A stretch of 64,000 nucleotides of DNA from G963665495 sp963677785 (GTDB lineage: Bacteria > Desulfobacterota > Desulfovibrionia > Desulfovibrionales > Desulfovibrionaceae). Positions 34,391-43,538 of the stretch are shown here, in pieces (the stretch's first letter is position 1; each line of letters starts with the position of its first letter). A model generated the notes under the pieces. That model did no database searches and had not been told where the DNA came from. It saw nothing but the letters and a program-made list of their open reading frames with translations. The stretch covers positions 62,001 to 126,000 of the forward strand of contig CAXXDH010000001.1 of the NCBI GenBank assembly GCA_963677785.2. Direction: 5' to 3'. The translations under genes and the position numbers were made by a program.

Positions 34391-35651
34391 CACTACTGTC
34401 CGGTTAAATTTGCAAGCCGTAACAAACTAGAATCATAGTCATTTGAGTCACTTTTCTGTGGAGGTCTGAATAGTTCTATCAATGCGATACGGCCGAATAC
34501 GTTCACCTGAAGCAACTGGAGCATTTGCTGAACGCTCATGCCTATTCGGGATGTGAACCGGATGTAAGCTGCAATAAGGTACACGATCAGGGCCGTATAT
34601 ATTTGGGTCAGGACAGCATTTTCAGAGTTGCCGACAAAGCTTTTAATCTTCAGGTTCTGTTTGATTTCCTTGAAGAAAAGCTCAATCTTCCAGCGTTCTT
34701 TGTAAATGTCGGCAATGGTCTTCGGGGCCAGTTTGAAGTTGTTCGTCAGGAACTTGTAATGCTTGCCGGTCTCCTGATCTTTGAACCCGACGCGACGGAG
34801 CTTGAGTTTTCCGTTGGCTGTGGCGACTTCAATGATCTGGTCGGAAGTCACCCCAAGCTTTCTATTGACTGCCTGGCGTTTGACAACCCGATAGGAAGCA
34901 TTGCTTTTTTGCCGGGTGACGAAGTGAACGCCTTGCTTTCCCAAGAGGTGGAACCATCTGTAATCGTTATATGCCTTGTCGAAGGCGACGATGGACCCCT
35001 TGGGCAGGGTGAGAGTTTTTGCAACGCTGAGGTCATGCTTTTTGGCCTCGCTCACGCAAACGAACGCAGGGATATGACCGTCATGATCAAGCAGTGTGTG
35101 CATTTTGACCCCGCCTCGTTTGCTTCGGAAGGAAGCCCAGGGGAAGACCGACAAACACAAACTGATTGTGGAGGAGTCAAGGCTCATCAGTTTGGATTTG
35201 AAACGGAACTTATGCTTGGGAGCATGAGGCGCACAGCGACGGTACATCTCCCCGAACAAGGCCTGGAAAAAGTCCGATGGCCGCTTGTTGTTCGCGTCTG
35301 AAAAAGTCGAACGAGAAACCGGCTTGAGCCCGAGATGGTAGAGCCTTTTCGGGGCTGCTTGCAGATTTCTGATGCAGTCCCGCATGCTTTTCCGCCCGGA
35401 GAGTTGAATGAACACGAGACAGACGAACTGGTTCCAAAAGCCGAAGGTTCGGGGCTGTCGTCCCGTAAGGTGCTCACGCTCCAAGCGTTGAAAAACATGT
35501 CTCGGGATGAAAGATAGCATTTGATTCAGGATTGAGTTATGGTGAGCCACGTCCAAAATCTCCTTTGTTATGTATTGCTTAGACACCAATTCCATAACAT
35601 ATTTCCTGGAGATTTTGGACTTTTTTATTTTACGTTAACCGGACAGCAGTG
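34391..35651 (-). mobile_element. Intact IS4-family insertion sequence (1261 bp)
   Basis: Terminal inverted repeats of 17 bp match at 16 positions: CACTACTGTCCGGTTAA at 34391-34407 against CACTGCTGTCCGGTTAA read inward from 35651. Immediately outside lies a 9-bp direct repeat GTTTAAAGA (34382-34390 and 35652-35660), the target duplication. One full-length transposase gene fills the element. Intact ends and duplication show a recent insertion. Confidence 0.92.
34393..35595 (-). CDS. IS4-family transposase
   Basis: A 400-residue DDE transposase. Visible are the first aspartate in LMSLDSSTISLCLSVFPWAS, the second in SIVAFDKAYNDYRWF, and the IS4 signature Y-x2-R-W-x-I-E-x2-F-K-x2-K (YKERWKIELFFKEIKQNLKI) that carries the catalytic glutamate. 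An N-terminal DUF4372-type helix set precedes it. The length is full and I see no frameshift, so it may be active. Its stop codon lies in the left inverted repeat. Confidence 0.92.
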   Translation of the reverse strand: MELVSKQYITKEILDVAHHNSILNQMLSFIPRHVFQRLEREHLTGRQPRTFGFWNQFVCLVFIQLSGRKSMRDCIRNLQAAPKRLYHLGLKPVSRSTFSDANNKRPSDFFQALFGEMYRRCAPHAPKHKFRFKSKLMSLDSSTISLCLSVFPWASFRSKRGGVKMHTLLDHDGHIPAFVCVSEAKKHDLSVAKTLTLPKGSIVAFDKAYNDYRWFHLLGKQGVHFVTRQKSNASYRVVKRQAVNRKLGVTSDQIIEVATANGKLKLRRVGFKDQETGKHYKFLTNNFKLAPKTIADIYKERWKIELFFKEIKQNLKIKSFVGNSENAVLTQIYTALIVYLIAAYIRFTSRIGMSVQQMLQLLQVNVFGRIALIELFRPPQKSDSNDYDSSLLRLANLTGQ

Positions 35652-35660
35652 GTTTAAAGA

Positions 35661-36130
35661 GAATCAAGCGTGTAAAAAGCGTTGTGCCAGTGTACCAGAA
35701 ACAATGCCTTGTCGCGTTGATTTCTCCTGGTGAACGTTGCATTGCGGCGGCTTTTTCAGGGATATCTGCAAGGGACTAATCGCTTAGCTATGGATGCTTT
35801 ATGAGTTGTTGTCAAATATAAAAGTATAGATTCTTTGTCTTGAGTTTCGGTATCGACAAAAGGCACAGCGGGCATGGTAGCAGTATCTCTGACGGGCGTA
35901 TCCGAGTCTAGCGTGCTTGATCCGCGTACGTTGGCTTTTCCCGTGACCATTCGCTGATAACGCCTGCACGCGGATTGTCCGGCATAACATTCGCGACAAG
36001 AATGCAGATGTTTTGCTTTCTCACGCTGAAACGCGTACAAGTATATTACTCTCACATGTTCGCCCACAGGATTATTCGTTGGTGATGGATGTTTTTTTTT
36101 CGTTTCATACTGTTACGATTGAGGTACGTG
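35661..36130. other. About 470 bp between the IS4 element and the acyltransferase
   Basis: No gene I can support. A minus-strand frame at 35756-36067 is open but has no recognisable fold or ribosome site. The stretch looks like leftover intergenic or decayed sequence on the far side of the insertion. Confidence 0.4.
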
Positions 36131-37258
36131 ATGCGCAGCGCAGACGCGGCAGCTCCCCCTTCCGTGAGTCGGAAAGAACGACCGCATGCGGTCCGTTACG
36201 ATTATCTGGACAACATCAAATGGACGCTGGCCATTATGGTTATTCTGCACCATGCCGCGGCCATTGCCGGTCTGGACAAGTTTCCCATCAATTTTCCCCT
36301 TGTAGATAAAAGTCTGCAATATCAATATGGTATCCTGAGGACTTTTCAGTCCGTGAATCAGGGTTTTTTCATGAGCCTGTTCTTTTTCATATCCGCGTAT
36401 TTTGTGGCGCCGTCATACGACAGGAAAGGGGCAAAGGTCTTTTTGCAAGACAAACTCGTCCGGCTTGGAATTCCCACGCTTGTCACGATACTGCTTATTG
36501 ATCCTGTTGCGTTGTACATCTGCGGGGACACACCGTTTTTCGAATCCATGGGCAAAGCATTTCAGATGTACGGTTCCATGCTGCTATCGGGGAATATGGT
36601 GGTGGGGGTGACCTGGTTTTGCTGGGCGTTGATAGTCTTCAACAGCGCGTATGTTTTTGTGAGCAAGCTCAGACCGGCAGGCGCCCATTCCTCTGCCGCG
36701 CCCGCGCCAATACCATCAACCATTCGCATTTTGCTTTTCGGCGTGCTGATGATTCCGTGCAACTATCTCGGGCTCTATCTGATGGACACACTCGGGGAAG
36801 ATTTTCTCGGTTTTCATCTGCTGAAGTATTTTCCCATGTACGTGGCCATGTTCTGTTTCGGTATCCAGGCGCAGAAGAACAACTGGCTCGATCAGCTGAC
36901 GTTCAAGCACGCCTTCACCTGGATTGTCGTCTGGATCCTTGCCATGATATTTCTGAAGCCCTTTTCAGGTATGGTTTCGCGTCCTTTTGAAGTCATGGGC
37001 ATGAGCATTTTTCTGCTCTATGGTTTTAAAACGCTCTATGGTTCGACGAACAACTGGACGCGGCTTCTGTCACGCTCCGCGTACGCGGCCTATCTGATTC
37101 AAATCATCCCGCTCTGCATTTTCGGAAAACTGTTGCTTCCCCACATGACGCAGTACCCGGTGGTCAATTTTTTTCTGGTCGGCCTGCCGTCCGTATCGAC
37201 TGCTTTTTTTGCCGCCCATTTTCTCTGCAAGCTGCCGCTCTTGAAACGAGTGATCTGA
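36131..37258 (+). CDS. Acyltransferase 3-family membrane protein
   Basis: A 375-residue protein with about ten membrane helices. It starts with the family pattern YDYLDNIKWTLAIMVILHHA, whose histidine pair region is the active-site motif, and has the arginine-containing VNQGFFMSLFFFISAYF and DKLVRLGIPTL. Members O-acylate sugars or other envelope molecules, or succinylate glucans. The partner is unknown. GAGG lies 6 bases before the ATG at 36131; the earlier ATG at 36089 is less well supported. It stands alone among mobile elements. Confidence 0.85.
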   Translation: MRSADAAAPPSVSRKERPHAVRYDYLDNIKWTLAIMVILHHAAAIAGLDKFPINFPLVDKSLQYQYGILRTFQSVNQGFFMSLFFFISAYFVAPSYDRKGAKVFLQDKLVRLGIPTLVTILLIDPVALYICGDTPFFESMGKAFQMYGSMLLSGNMVVGVTWFCWALIVFNSAYVFVSKLRPAGAHSSAAPAPIPSTIRILLFGVLMIPCNYLGLYLMDTLGEDFLGFHLLKYFPMYVAMFCFGIQAQKNNWLDQLTFKHAFTWIVVWILAMIFLKPFSGMVSRPFEVMGMSIFLLYGFKTLYGSTNNWTRLLSRSAYAAYLIQIIPLCIFGKLLLPHMTQYPVVNFFLVGLPSVSTAFFAAHFLCKLPLLKRVI

Positions 37259-37620
37259 GTTCCAGCGCAGACAATTTCTCAAGTCATTTTTTCTACGCGT
37301 ATAGAGTGGAGATGCCTGTCTCCTGAGTCCTGTGGTGGAACAGCGGTCAGCATCAACTTTGCAATGGGACCCTTGCCCGTCTGTCTGAACGGTCATGGTT
37401 CGCGGTCATACGTATTCTCGACCATAGTACTTTGCAACAACAGATTGCAACGTATGAATATAGACAGTATAGAAGCAAAAAAACATCTACAGTATGCTGA
37501 TTGTGATAAGTTGTTTTGCTCCGTATTAGAGACAGCCCTAGATAAAAAATGCGGACTATTGTGCCTAAATAAAAAATTATTGAAACAGGATTTCCTTTTC
37601 ACAAATTCATTGGCGTCAAG

Positions 37621-37977
37621 GTGGATCAGATTGCGAAAGATTCGGTCCGTTTGTACGTTCTTTTTAAAGATGAATTGATCGGGCATGCGGAATATTCGAT
37701 GATTCATGAAGGAGTGATATCCACGCTTGCGGATATTTGCGGCGGATTTGCGGTCTGGACACGTTGTGAACCAAGTGATTTTGTCGCGACGATTACGCTC
37801 AGCGTTGATTGTTTGCGGCCGGCGGCGGCCCGGAACCTCTATGCGGAAGCCCAGGTCCGGTTGCTGGGCAACAAGGTAGGCAATGCGCATGTTGTTCTCT
37901 GGTCCGAAGGCGAACCGGACGTACATGTCGCGGAAGGGCGCGGCGTGTACAATATCAAGCGCTGCAAGACGTGTTAG
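37621..37977 (+). CDS. PaaI-type hotdog thioesterase, apparently frameshifted at its 5' end
   Basis: The 118 residues from a GTG at 37621 contain the hotdog core: LIGHAEYSMIHEGVISTLAD with the family HxGxxxTLxD pattern, then VATITLSVDCLRPA and LLGNKVGNAHVVLWS. This group hydrolyses acyl-CoA thioesters. The homology does not begin here: the same frame reads upstream as KIIETGFPFHKFIGVKV, a normal family N-terminus, but meets a stop at 37570 with no start codon. The adjoining frame is open from an ATG at 37454 and would join across a six-A run near 37572 if one base were added. The gene is therefore either broken, slippage-dependent or affected by a base error. Confidence 0.65.
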   Translation: MDQIAKDSVRLYVLFKDELIGHAEYSMIHEGVISTLADICGGFAVWTRCEPSDFVATITLSVDCLRPAAARNLYAEAQVRLLGNKVGNAHVVLWSEGEPDVHVAEGRGVYNIKRCKTC

Positions 37978-38024
37978 CCCGGCAGAGCAGGGTTCTCAGG
38001 CCGGCTGTGGCCTGACCTCGCCGT

Positions 38025-38966
38025 TCAGCCGGTTCCGCCGGATTTCCTGATAATATAGTCTGCCGTCATCAGGTCGAGGTGTCCGCCGCCGCCGTTTTTG
38101 AAAACGGTGATCTCCGTGCCCGTCCGTCGTCCGCAGCTGGGATCTTTGACCATATCGTAGAAATCCCCCTGGACGCTGTCTGCCGAAATAATACCGTTGG
38201 CAATGGGGATACGCAGTTCTCCAATGTGCCTGATGGTGGTCTCGCGGCTGTCGACAAAAATCGAACCCGCGGAAATCAATGCATCGTCGGCTTCGCGCAT
38301 GTCGGCTTTGTAGGCGCCGATCAGATCCACATGTGTGCCCGGTTTGATCCATTCGCGCCGCAGAACCGGTTCGCGCGCCATGGTTGCGGTGGAGATGATC
38401 TCCGCCTCTGCCGCTGCTGCGGGCAAATCCGTCGCGGCAACGACTGCGATGCGGTTAGTTTCAAAGGTTTGCGCCAGGGCTTCGGCCTGTTCGGGGCGGC
38501 GCGCCCAGATGGTGATACGTTCGAGTTGCGGAAAGACCGCGCCATAGGCCTTGACCAGACTCCGCGCGACGGTTCCCGCACCGACAATCAACAATCTCCT
38601 GCTGTCCGGGCGCATCAGCAGCGAGGCTCCCAGCACCGAGTCCGCGGCGGTTTTTATTTCCGTAATCAGGCGGTTTTCGATAATCGCGCGCAGCTGCCCG
38701 TGTTCCGGCCCGAACACGAGCATTGCGCCTTGCACGGAAGGCAGGCCCTGCCGGGCATTGTGTTCAAAGACAGTGGTGGATTTTACCCCGTACCCGAGCC
38801 CTTCGATATACGCGGCGCGGCTGAGCAAAGTGCCCTGCGAGGGGCCGAGAAAAATGTCTTCCAGCTGCGCCTTGGGGAGCTGATGGCCGGAGCGCAGGGC
38901 CTCGACCGCTTCCGGCCAGGCCAGTTTTTCCAGAGCCGCGTCATAGGTGATGATGGGGGCATTCAT
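38025..38966 (-). CDS. Ornithine cyclodeaminase/mu-crystallin family protein
   Basis: A 313-residue protein with the family order: GYGVKSTTVFEHNARQGLPS with its substrate-binding Lys, GAMLVFGPEHGQLRAIIENR, the Rossmann motif LLIVGAGTVARSLVKAYG (about residues 125-142), IISTATMAREPVL and the catalytic GTHVDLIGAYKADMREADDA. Members are NAD(P)-dependent: ornithine cyclodeaminase, alanine dehydrogenase, ketimine reductase or opine-type enzymes. The exact substrate cannot be chosen. AAAGGA precedes the ATG at 38964-38966. It is convergent with the thioesterase gene. Confidence 0.85.
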   Translation of the reverse strand: MNAPIITYDAALEKLAWPEAVEALRSGHQLPKAQLEDIFLGPSQGTLLSRAAYIEGLGYGVKSTTVFEHNARQGLPSVQGAMLVFGPEHGQLRAIIENRLITEIKTAADSVLGASLLMRPDSRRLLIVGAGTVARSLVKAYGAVFPQLERITIWARRPEQAEALAQTFETNRIAVVAATDLPAAAAEAEIISTATMAREPVLRREWIKPGTHVDLIGAYKADMREADDALISAGSIFVDSRETTIRHIGELRIPIANGIISADSVQGDFYDMVKDPSCGRRTGTEITVFKNGGGGHLDLMTADYIIRKSGGTG

Positions 38967-39144
38967 GAGAGTCCTTTTGTTGTCTTGACCAGCAGGCCAA
39001 TAGGTCATACTGCGCGAACGGCAACCAGCCAGCAGTGTTTACTTTTTTATAGCTCTCGCATGCGGGGCGCTGTCAAGTCACTCGAGGCGACACTCCCTGG
39101 TGGAGTGGATCCAGTTGGCTGAAAAACATACCGCCGGCGCAACC

Positions 39145-39178
39145 AAAAAAGGGCGATTCCCATGCTGGAATCACCCTT
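39145..39178 (-). terminator. Intrinsic terminator of ppa
   Basis: On the minus strand AAGGGTGATTCC pairs with GGAATCGCCCTT (one mismatch) and is followed by TTTTTT. It starts about 30 bases past the ppa stop. Confidence 0.85.
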
Positions 39179-39206
39179 GACAGATGGCGTATACTTTATG
39201 CCGTTG

Positions 39207-39734
39207 TTATTTTTCTTTGTCCCAGCGTTCGATGCATTCCGCGATCACGGCATGGGCTTTGTCCACATCGCCGAAGCCAAGGACTTTTGTTGTACCGGGT
39301 TTCTTGAGATCTTTGTAATGGGAAAAGTGATGTTCGATCTGTTTTTTCCATTGATCGCCCAGATCATCGAGAGATTTGATGCGGTTGCCCGTATTGCGGT
39401 CGTCAGCGGGCACGCAGATGACCTTGTGATCCATTTCGTTGTCGTCCTCGAATTCGAGAACGCCGAGTACGGTTGCTTCAGCCACGACGCCGGTGGGCAT
39501 GGGTTCGTCGGTCACGAACAGAACGTCAAGTTCGTCGCCGTCGTCATCCAGAGTCGCGGGAATAAATCCATAATTGACGGGCTTTGCAAAAATGGCGGGC
39601 TCGACCCTGTCCAGGACCATGATTTTTCTTTTTCGGTCGAATTCCACTTTGTGGGAGGATCCCATAGGGATTTCGATGACAACGTTGATGGTCTTGTCTT
39701 CCGAGTACGGGGTCAAGATTGCATTGTAGTCCAT
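39207..39734 (-). CDS. ppa: Inorganic pyrophosphatase (family I)
   Basis: A 175-residue soluble enzyme that hydrolyses pyrophosphate, important in sulfate reducers because ATP sulfurylase releases pyrophosphate. The signatures are IEIPMGSSHKVEFDRK, YGFIPATLDDDGDELDVLFV (the D-x-D-x-x-D metal site) and the later CVPADDR. Length fits family I. It is a single gene with its own terminator. Confidence 0.95.
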   Translation of the reverse strand: MDYNAILTPYSEDKTINVVIEIPMGSSHKVEFDRKRKIMVLDRVEPAIFAKPVNYGFIPATLDDDGDELDVLFVTDEPMPTGVVAEATVLGVLEFEDDNEMDHKVICVPADDRNTGNRIKSLDDLGDQWKKQIEHHFSHYKDLKKPGTTKVLGFGDVDKAHAVIAECIERWDKEK

Positions 39735-39985
39735 TGGGTATTCCTTTTTTGTTGATGTTGAGATTCATTCTCAAGCATGCTTATAAAATACGCAGCTTTT
39801 TTTCAACCCTTATCGCAGGAACAATGTCCGAAAATTTTCATATCCCGGGGAGGAGAATTTTGTCACTCACAACCGCTTCTCGAACGTTGGTAAGAAGTTT
39901 ACCGAGTAAAGGAAAAGGAGACTGGAGCGTTCGGATCATCTTGTTTTTATTGAATAAACAAGTATCGTGTCCGGTGTGTTGCGGA

Positions 39986-41530
39986 TCAATACTGCTTGGT
40001 CAGTTCATCGAACAGCTTTTCAACAGCCATTGGTTTTCCAAAAGCCCAGCCCTGGCCAAATTCGACACCAAGTTCAGTAAGGGCCTGCAGCTGCATGACG
40101 TTTTCAATACCTTCGGCGATGACATCCAGATTGGCGCCGTGGGCAATATCCACGATATGCTTGATCAGAGAAGATTTGATGCTGCCTTCTTCCATATCAA
40201 TAACAAAGGTTCGGTCGACTTTTAGAAATTGGCACTGAATTTTTTTCAACTGATTGAGATTGGAGTATCCGGTGCCGAAGTCATCGATGGCGATTTGAAA
40301 GCCGGCCTGATAAAGATTGGCAAGATTCTGCTGGGAGGTTTTGGCGTCAAGGTATTCATCTTCAATGATTTCAAAGACAATGTTCAGGTGCTGCTGGTAT
40401 CGTTGGCATAGGGAGGGCAAGTGGGCAATGTCGTTGCTGAGCACATCATGCGGAAAGATGTTGTAACTGACCTTGAATTTATCCGGAAGGCCGGAGGCTT
40501 CCAGTTCCTTGAGCGAGTCGGAAATCAGCTGTTCGGTAAAGCTCCAGGTGAGTCCGTGTTTTTTGATGCCGGGAATGAACTGTTCAGGGTAGAGAGCGCC
40601 TTGTTTGTCCCGGAATCGCGCAAGCGCCTCACAACCGATGATCTTCATGGTTTTCAGGTCTACAATCGGTTGATACAAGCAATAAAACGATCTATTTTTA
40701 AAGCCCTTTTTTACCCTGACGTCTATTGAGTGATACCTGAGCAGTAAGTGGTCAATGGCAAAATAGATGATAACGCCAATTGAAAGACTGGAGATGGCCA
40801 GAAGAATCAAATTAAAGAAGTAGCCGTGCGCCAAGGTATTGCTGTCCAGATTCAAGGCAATGGAATAGGGATACTTACTGCTGCTCTTTTCAAAATAGTG
40901 GTCTGATATTCCGGCAAGCAGGCTGACAGGCTGTTTATTCTTTTTGTAAATATTTTTATTCCCGAGCGTATGAAGCATTGTTCTTCCCGTGTTGAGCACT
41001 ATCTGCCAATAGAAAGGCTGTAATGTCGAAGCATCAATCAAATGAGGTGCGAAAGCGACATTATATTTTTCATTGCGCAATATTATTGTTGAATACTGCA
41101 GGTCGAATAGTTTGAGCTTGGCATTGACCCACACTTGATATCCGTTGCGTGTGGTATAATCCGGAGAGGCGCCGTCAAAGGGTTTTGGCAGTACGCCCAA
41201 TCCGGTCGTGCAGCAAAGTTTTTCTTCAATATAAAATCCTATATCCTTTATGTATTGAGACATGAAAAGTTTTCGTCTCATTGCTATCAGATTGGGATTG
41301 CCGCATTCCGTGTATCCAAGGTGATTCAAGCCTTCAAGGGTTTGTTTCCCTTCGTCAATTGCTTTGTCTAATGTTGCAATCACTTTTTCAGCTTTGGCAT
41401 TTTGATCCGCACGTATTTTATGCACTTGTGTGACGGCAAAAAGAGTGGCCAGAATGATACTGGTGGTAACTGCTGCCAGGGCAGCAAACAGGCGCTCTTT
41501 TTTTCGGGAGATTTCGTCAGACGTGGTCAT
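39986..41530 (-). CDS. Membrane cyclic-di-GMP phosphodiesterase, CSS-motif plus EAL
   Basis: A 514-residue protein. Membrane helix 1 is at about 17-37 and helix 2 at about 238-258. Between them lies a periplasmic domain with cysteines at about 76 and 106-107 (CCTTG), the CSS-motif sensor. The EAL domain follows from about 275, with CEALARF at 300-306, YNIFP, EIIEDE, IAIDDFGTGYSN and AEGIE, so catalytic residues look complete. CSS-EAL proteins are tuned by periplasmic thiol state. AAAGG precedes the ATG. It may set cyclic-di-GMP levels relevant to the flagellar genes, but that link is inferred. Confidence 0.9.
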   Translation of the reverse strand: MTTSDEISRKKERLFAALAAVTTSIILATLFAVTQVHKIRADQNAKAEKVIATLDKAIDEGKQTLEGLNHLGYTECGNPNLIAMRRKLFMSQYIKDIGFYIEEKLCCTTGLGVLPKPFDGASPDYTTRNGYQVWVNAKLKLFDLQYSTIILRNEKYNVAFAPHLIDASTLQPFYWQIVLNTGRTMLHTLGNKNIYKKNKQPVSLLAGISDHYFEKSSSKYPYSIALNLDSNTLAHGYFFNLILLAISSLSIGVIIYFAIDHLLLRYHSIDVRVKKGFKNRSFYCLYQPIVDLKTMKIIGCEALARFRDKQGALYPEQFIPGIKKHGLTWSFTEQLISDSLKELEASGLPDKFKVSYNIFPHDVLSNDIAHLPSLCQRYQQHLNIVFEIIEDEYLDAKTSQQNLANLYQAGFQIAIDDFGTGYSNLNQLKKIQCQFLKVDRTFVIDMEEGSIKSSLIKHIVDIAHGANLDVIAEGIENVMQLQALTELGVEFGQGWAFGKPMAVEKLFDELTKQY

Positions 41531-41910
41531 TTGATTGCCTTTCTTTTTTTGTTCCTGAAAAGCTCGTTTTCAGGTGACTGGTGCATGGTATAGCGACTGA
41601 TATCACATGCAGTATTCAAAAAAAAAGATAGTACTAACTATGGAAAATAGTTACCTATAGGAGGGGGCGTTACCTGATTTTCGTTTCTGTTGCTACGTGA
41701 GCATTTTTATTACATGTTTCAAATTACGCTGAAGACGTTACGATTGTTACTCTTTGCAGAAGTTTTCTGACTTTCTTGCAGCGACGAGCAATGCCGCTTA
41801 TGACGGGCCGGGCGAGGGATGCAGCAGAAGCGGGGTGAATCCAAGCAATGTCGCGGGTGCGGACCGTTAAGTATTTTTCGCATCCATTAATACGTGAGAG
41901 AGAAACAAAG
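41531..41910. other. 380 bp between the EAL and MarC genes
   Basis: The two genes diverge here. I see no gene. An inverted repeat AACTAT/ATAGTT with a 5-base centre lies at about 41636-41652 and could be an operator. A GGAGGGGG string at 41660-41667 leads into no convincing reading frame. Confidence 0.4.
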
Positions 41911-42513
41911 ATGAAAGACTACATTCAGGCGATAGTGACCATTCTTGCTTTGATCAATCCGCTGGTCTGTGTGAGAATTTTCAGCGACTGCGTTCGCAAC
42001 GCGCCTGCCGGACAACGGACTCGGGAAGCTGTCAAGGCCATCACGGCCATCGGCGCGGTGTTGTTTGTCTCGGCCTTTTTCGGCATGTCGGTGCTCAAGG
42101 CCTTCGGCGTGTCCATTGCGGCTTTTTCCTGTGCCGGAGGCATTATTCTTGTCTGGATAGGTGCGGGGATGCTGGTCCCCAAGCCGGACGATACGGACAG
42201 TTCTCCGGCGCCGGAAAGCGGGCACACCTCGCTCACGCCGCTGATTCTGTTCGCCGCCAGTCCGGGAACGATTACGGCCGTTATCACCATCGCGGCCGCC
42301 CACAACAGGCAAACACTGCCTGTGACCGCCATAACCGGTGTGGCAGTGGCTCTCGCCGTATTGGCCGCCGCGCTGTTGCTTGCTGCGAAGTTTTCCAGGG
42401 GACACAGCCGGAAAAGCGGCATGCGCAAAATTATCTCGAGTTATATGGGGGTGCTGATCATCGCCATGGGCATACAGTTCGTACTCACGGGCATCCGCCA
42501 GTTCATGGGGTAG
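41911..42513 (+). CDS. MarC-family membrane protein
   Basis: A 200-residue protein with six predicted membrane helices. The start (ALINPLVCVRIF) and the repeated half (ASPGTITAVITIAAAH) match the NPxG-type motifs of MarC/NAAT proteins, though the first lacks the usual final glycine. Members are annotated as small neutral amino acid transporters or as antibiotic-resistance related; neither is proven. The ATG at 41911 follows GAGAGA. It stands alone. Confidence 0.78.
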   Translation: MKDYIQAIVTILALINPLVCVRIFSDCVRNAPAGQRTREAVKAITAIGAVLFVSAFFGMSVLKAFGVSIAAFSCAGGIILVWIGAGMLVPKPDDTDSSPAPESGHTSLTPLILFAASPGTITAVITIAAAHNRQTLPVTAITGVAVALAVLAAALLLAAKFSRGHSRKSGMRKIISSYMGVLIIAMGIQFVLTGIRQFMG

Positions 42514-42638
42514 AGCTTTGCCCCGTCTCCAGACATGCCGCCTTCCCCCCTCCCAAGCCGCCTTCCCTTCACGCAACCGCGTCAGGAGGCGCTATTTGCA
42601 ACCCGCAAAGCAAAGGAGTAGTAAAAAAGAAACAAAGG

Positions 42639-43317
42639 ATGCAGAAAATCATGCTGGAAATACCAATAATCCATCTGCATATTCCAAAAGCCGCGGGAAC
42701 GACACTCGCCAGTCTGTTTCAGAATGTTTTTTCAAACCAGGAAGTTTTTCTCTGCGACAACAATGAACTTGGGTTGAATCATTTTCAGAGCAATGTACAT
42801 TTCACCTGTCTTGATGACGACGAAAAGCGGTAAATACAAATTCATAGCCGGTCATGTTGAATTTCCTTAAATTGAAATTTATCCCGACAGTTATTTTTCA
42901 TTTACATTTTTTAAGAATCCTCTTTCACGTATCAATTCTTTATATTACCACAACGACGTTCCGTACAGCTTCAGCAATGCTTCAGTGTTTGATCTTGCTA
43001 AAGAAAATCTTAATGATAATATAAGTTTTGTCGGCATTCATGAGCGCTTCGATGAATCCTTTTTTCTGCTGCTGTATTTTCTGGATGTCCTGGAATTGCT
43101 GGAAGATGAACGAAAGAATACCAGCAGAGTCAAACGGTCCGTACGCGAGATGACAGCCGACGACGGAATCGCAGTGAACAGATTCAATCAATACGATCTG
43201 GAGCTTTATGCGTACGCCCGCGAACTGTATGCCTCGAAACACGCCGATGTGAAGATGGCGCTTCGCAAGCCGCGGTCTTATTATCTGATGGAAATAGGCC
43301 GGACGCAGACAATCTGA
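42639..43317 (+). pseudogene. Sulfotransferase family 2-like pseudogene
   Basis: The first frame gives PIIHLHIPKAAGTTLASLF, the PAPS 5'-phosphate-binding loop of carbohydrate-type sulfotransferases, but stops at 42831. The next part (AGHVEFP, then FSFTFFKNPLSRINSLYYH, which is the 3'-phosphate-binding strand and helix) continues in another frame and is itself cut by TAA at 42868. From there it is open to 43317 with a normal helical end. One frameshift and one stop make it inactive. It is AT-rich and flanked by IS remains. Confidence 0.75.
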
Positions 43318-43538
43318 CTTTTCTTTGCACAACTCCCTTCTTTTCGAGATAGCCCGTATGAGGCTGAGCATTGCGGCCGTTGGGGAGCTTTTTTGTCTGG
43401 TTAACTTGTTCCTTTCGCGAATGAATCTGATGTCGCTATTTTAAGGCGTGTTTTTAAGGAACCGCTGATTTAATCCTGTTCTATGATCGTCAACCGACTG
43501 ATTTTCCAGTATAGTTCTCTCATCCATGGGAGGAATTC

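Noticed and set aside
35756..36067. Minus-strand open frame beyond the IS4 element
   Set aside because: No ribosome site, odd composition and no family resemblance; it may be chance or decayed sequence.
42514..42638. Possible terminator or promoter between marC and the sulfotransferase relic
   Set aside because: No stem with a T-run and no clear -35/-10 pair could be found.
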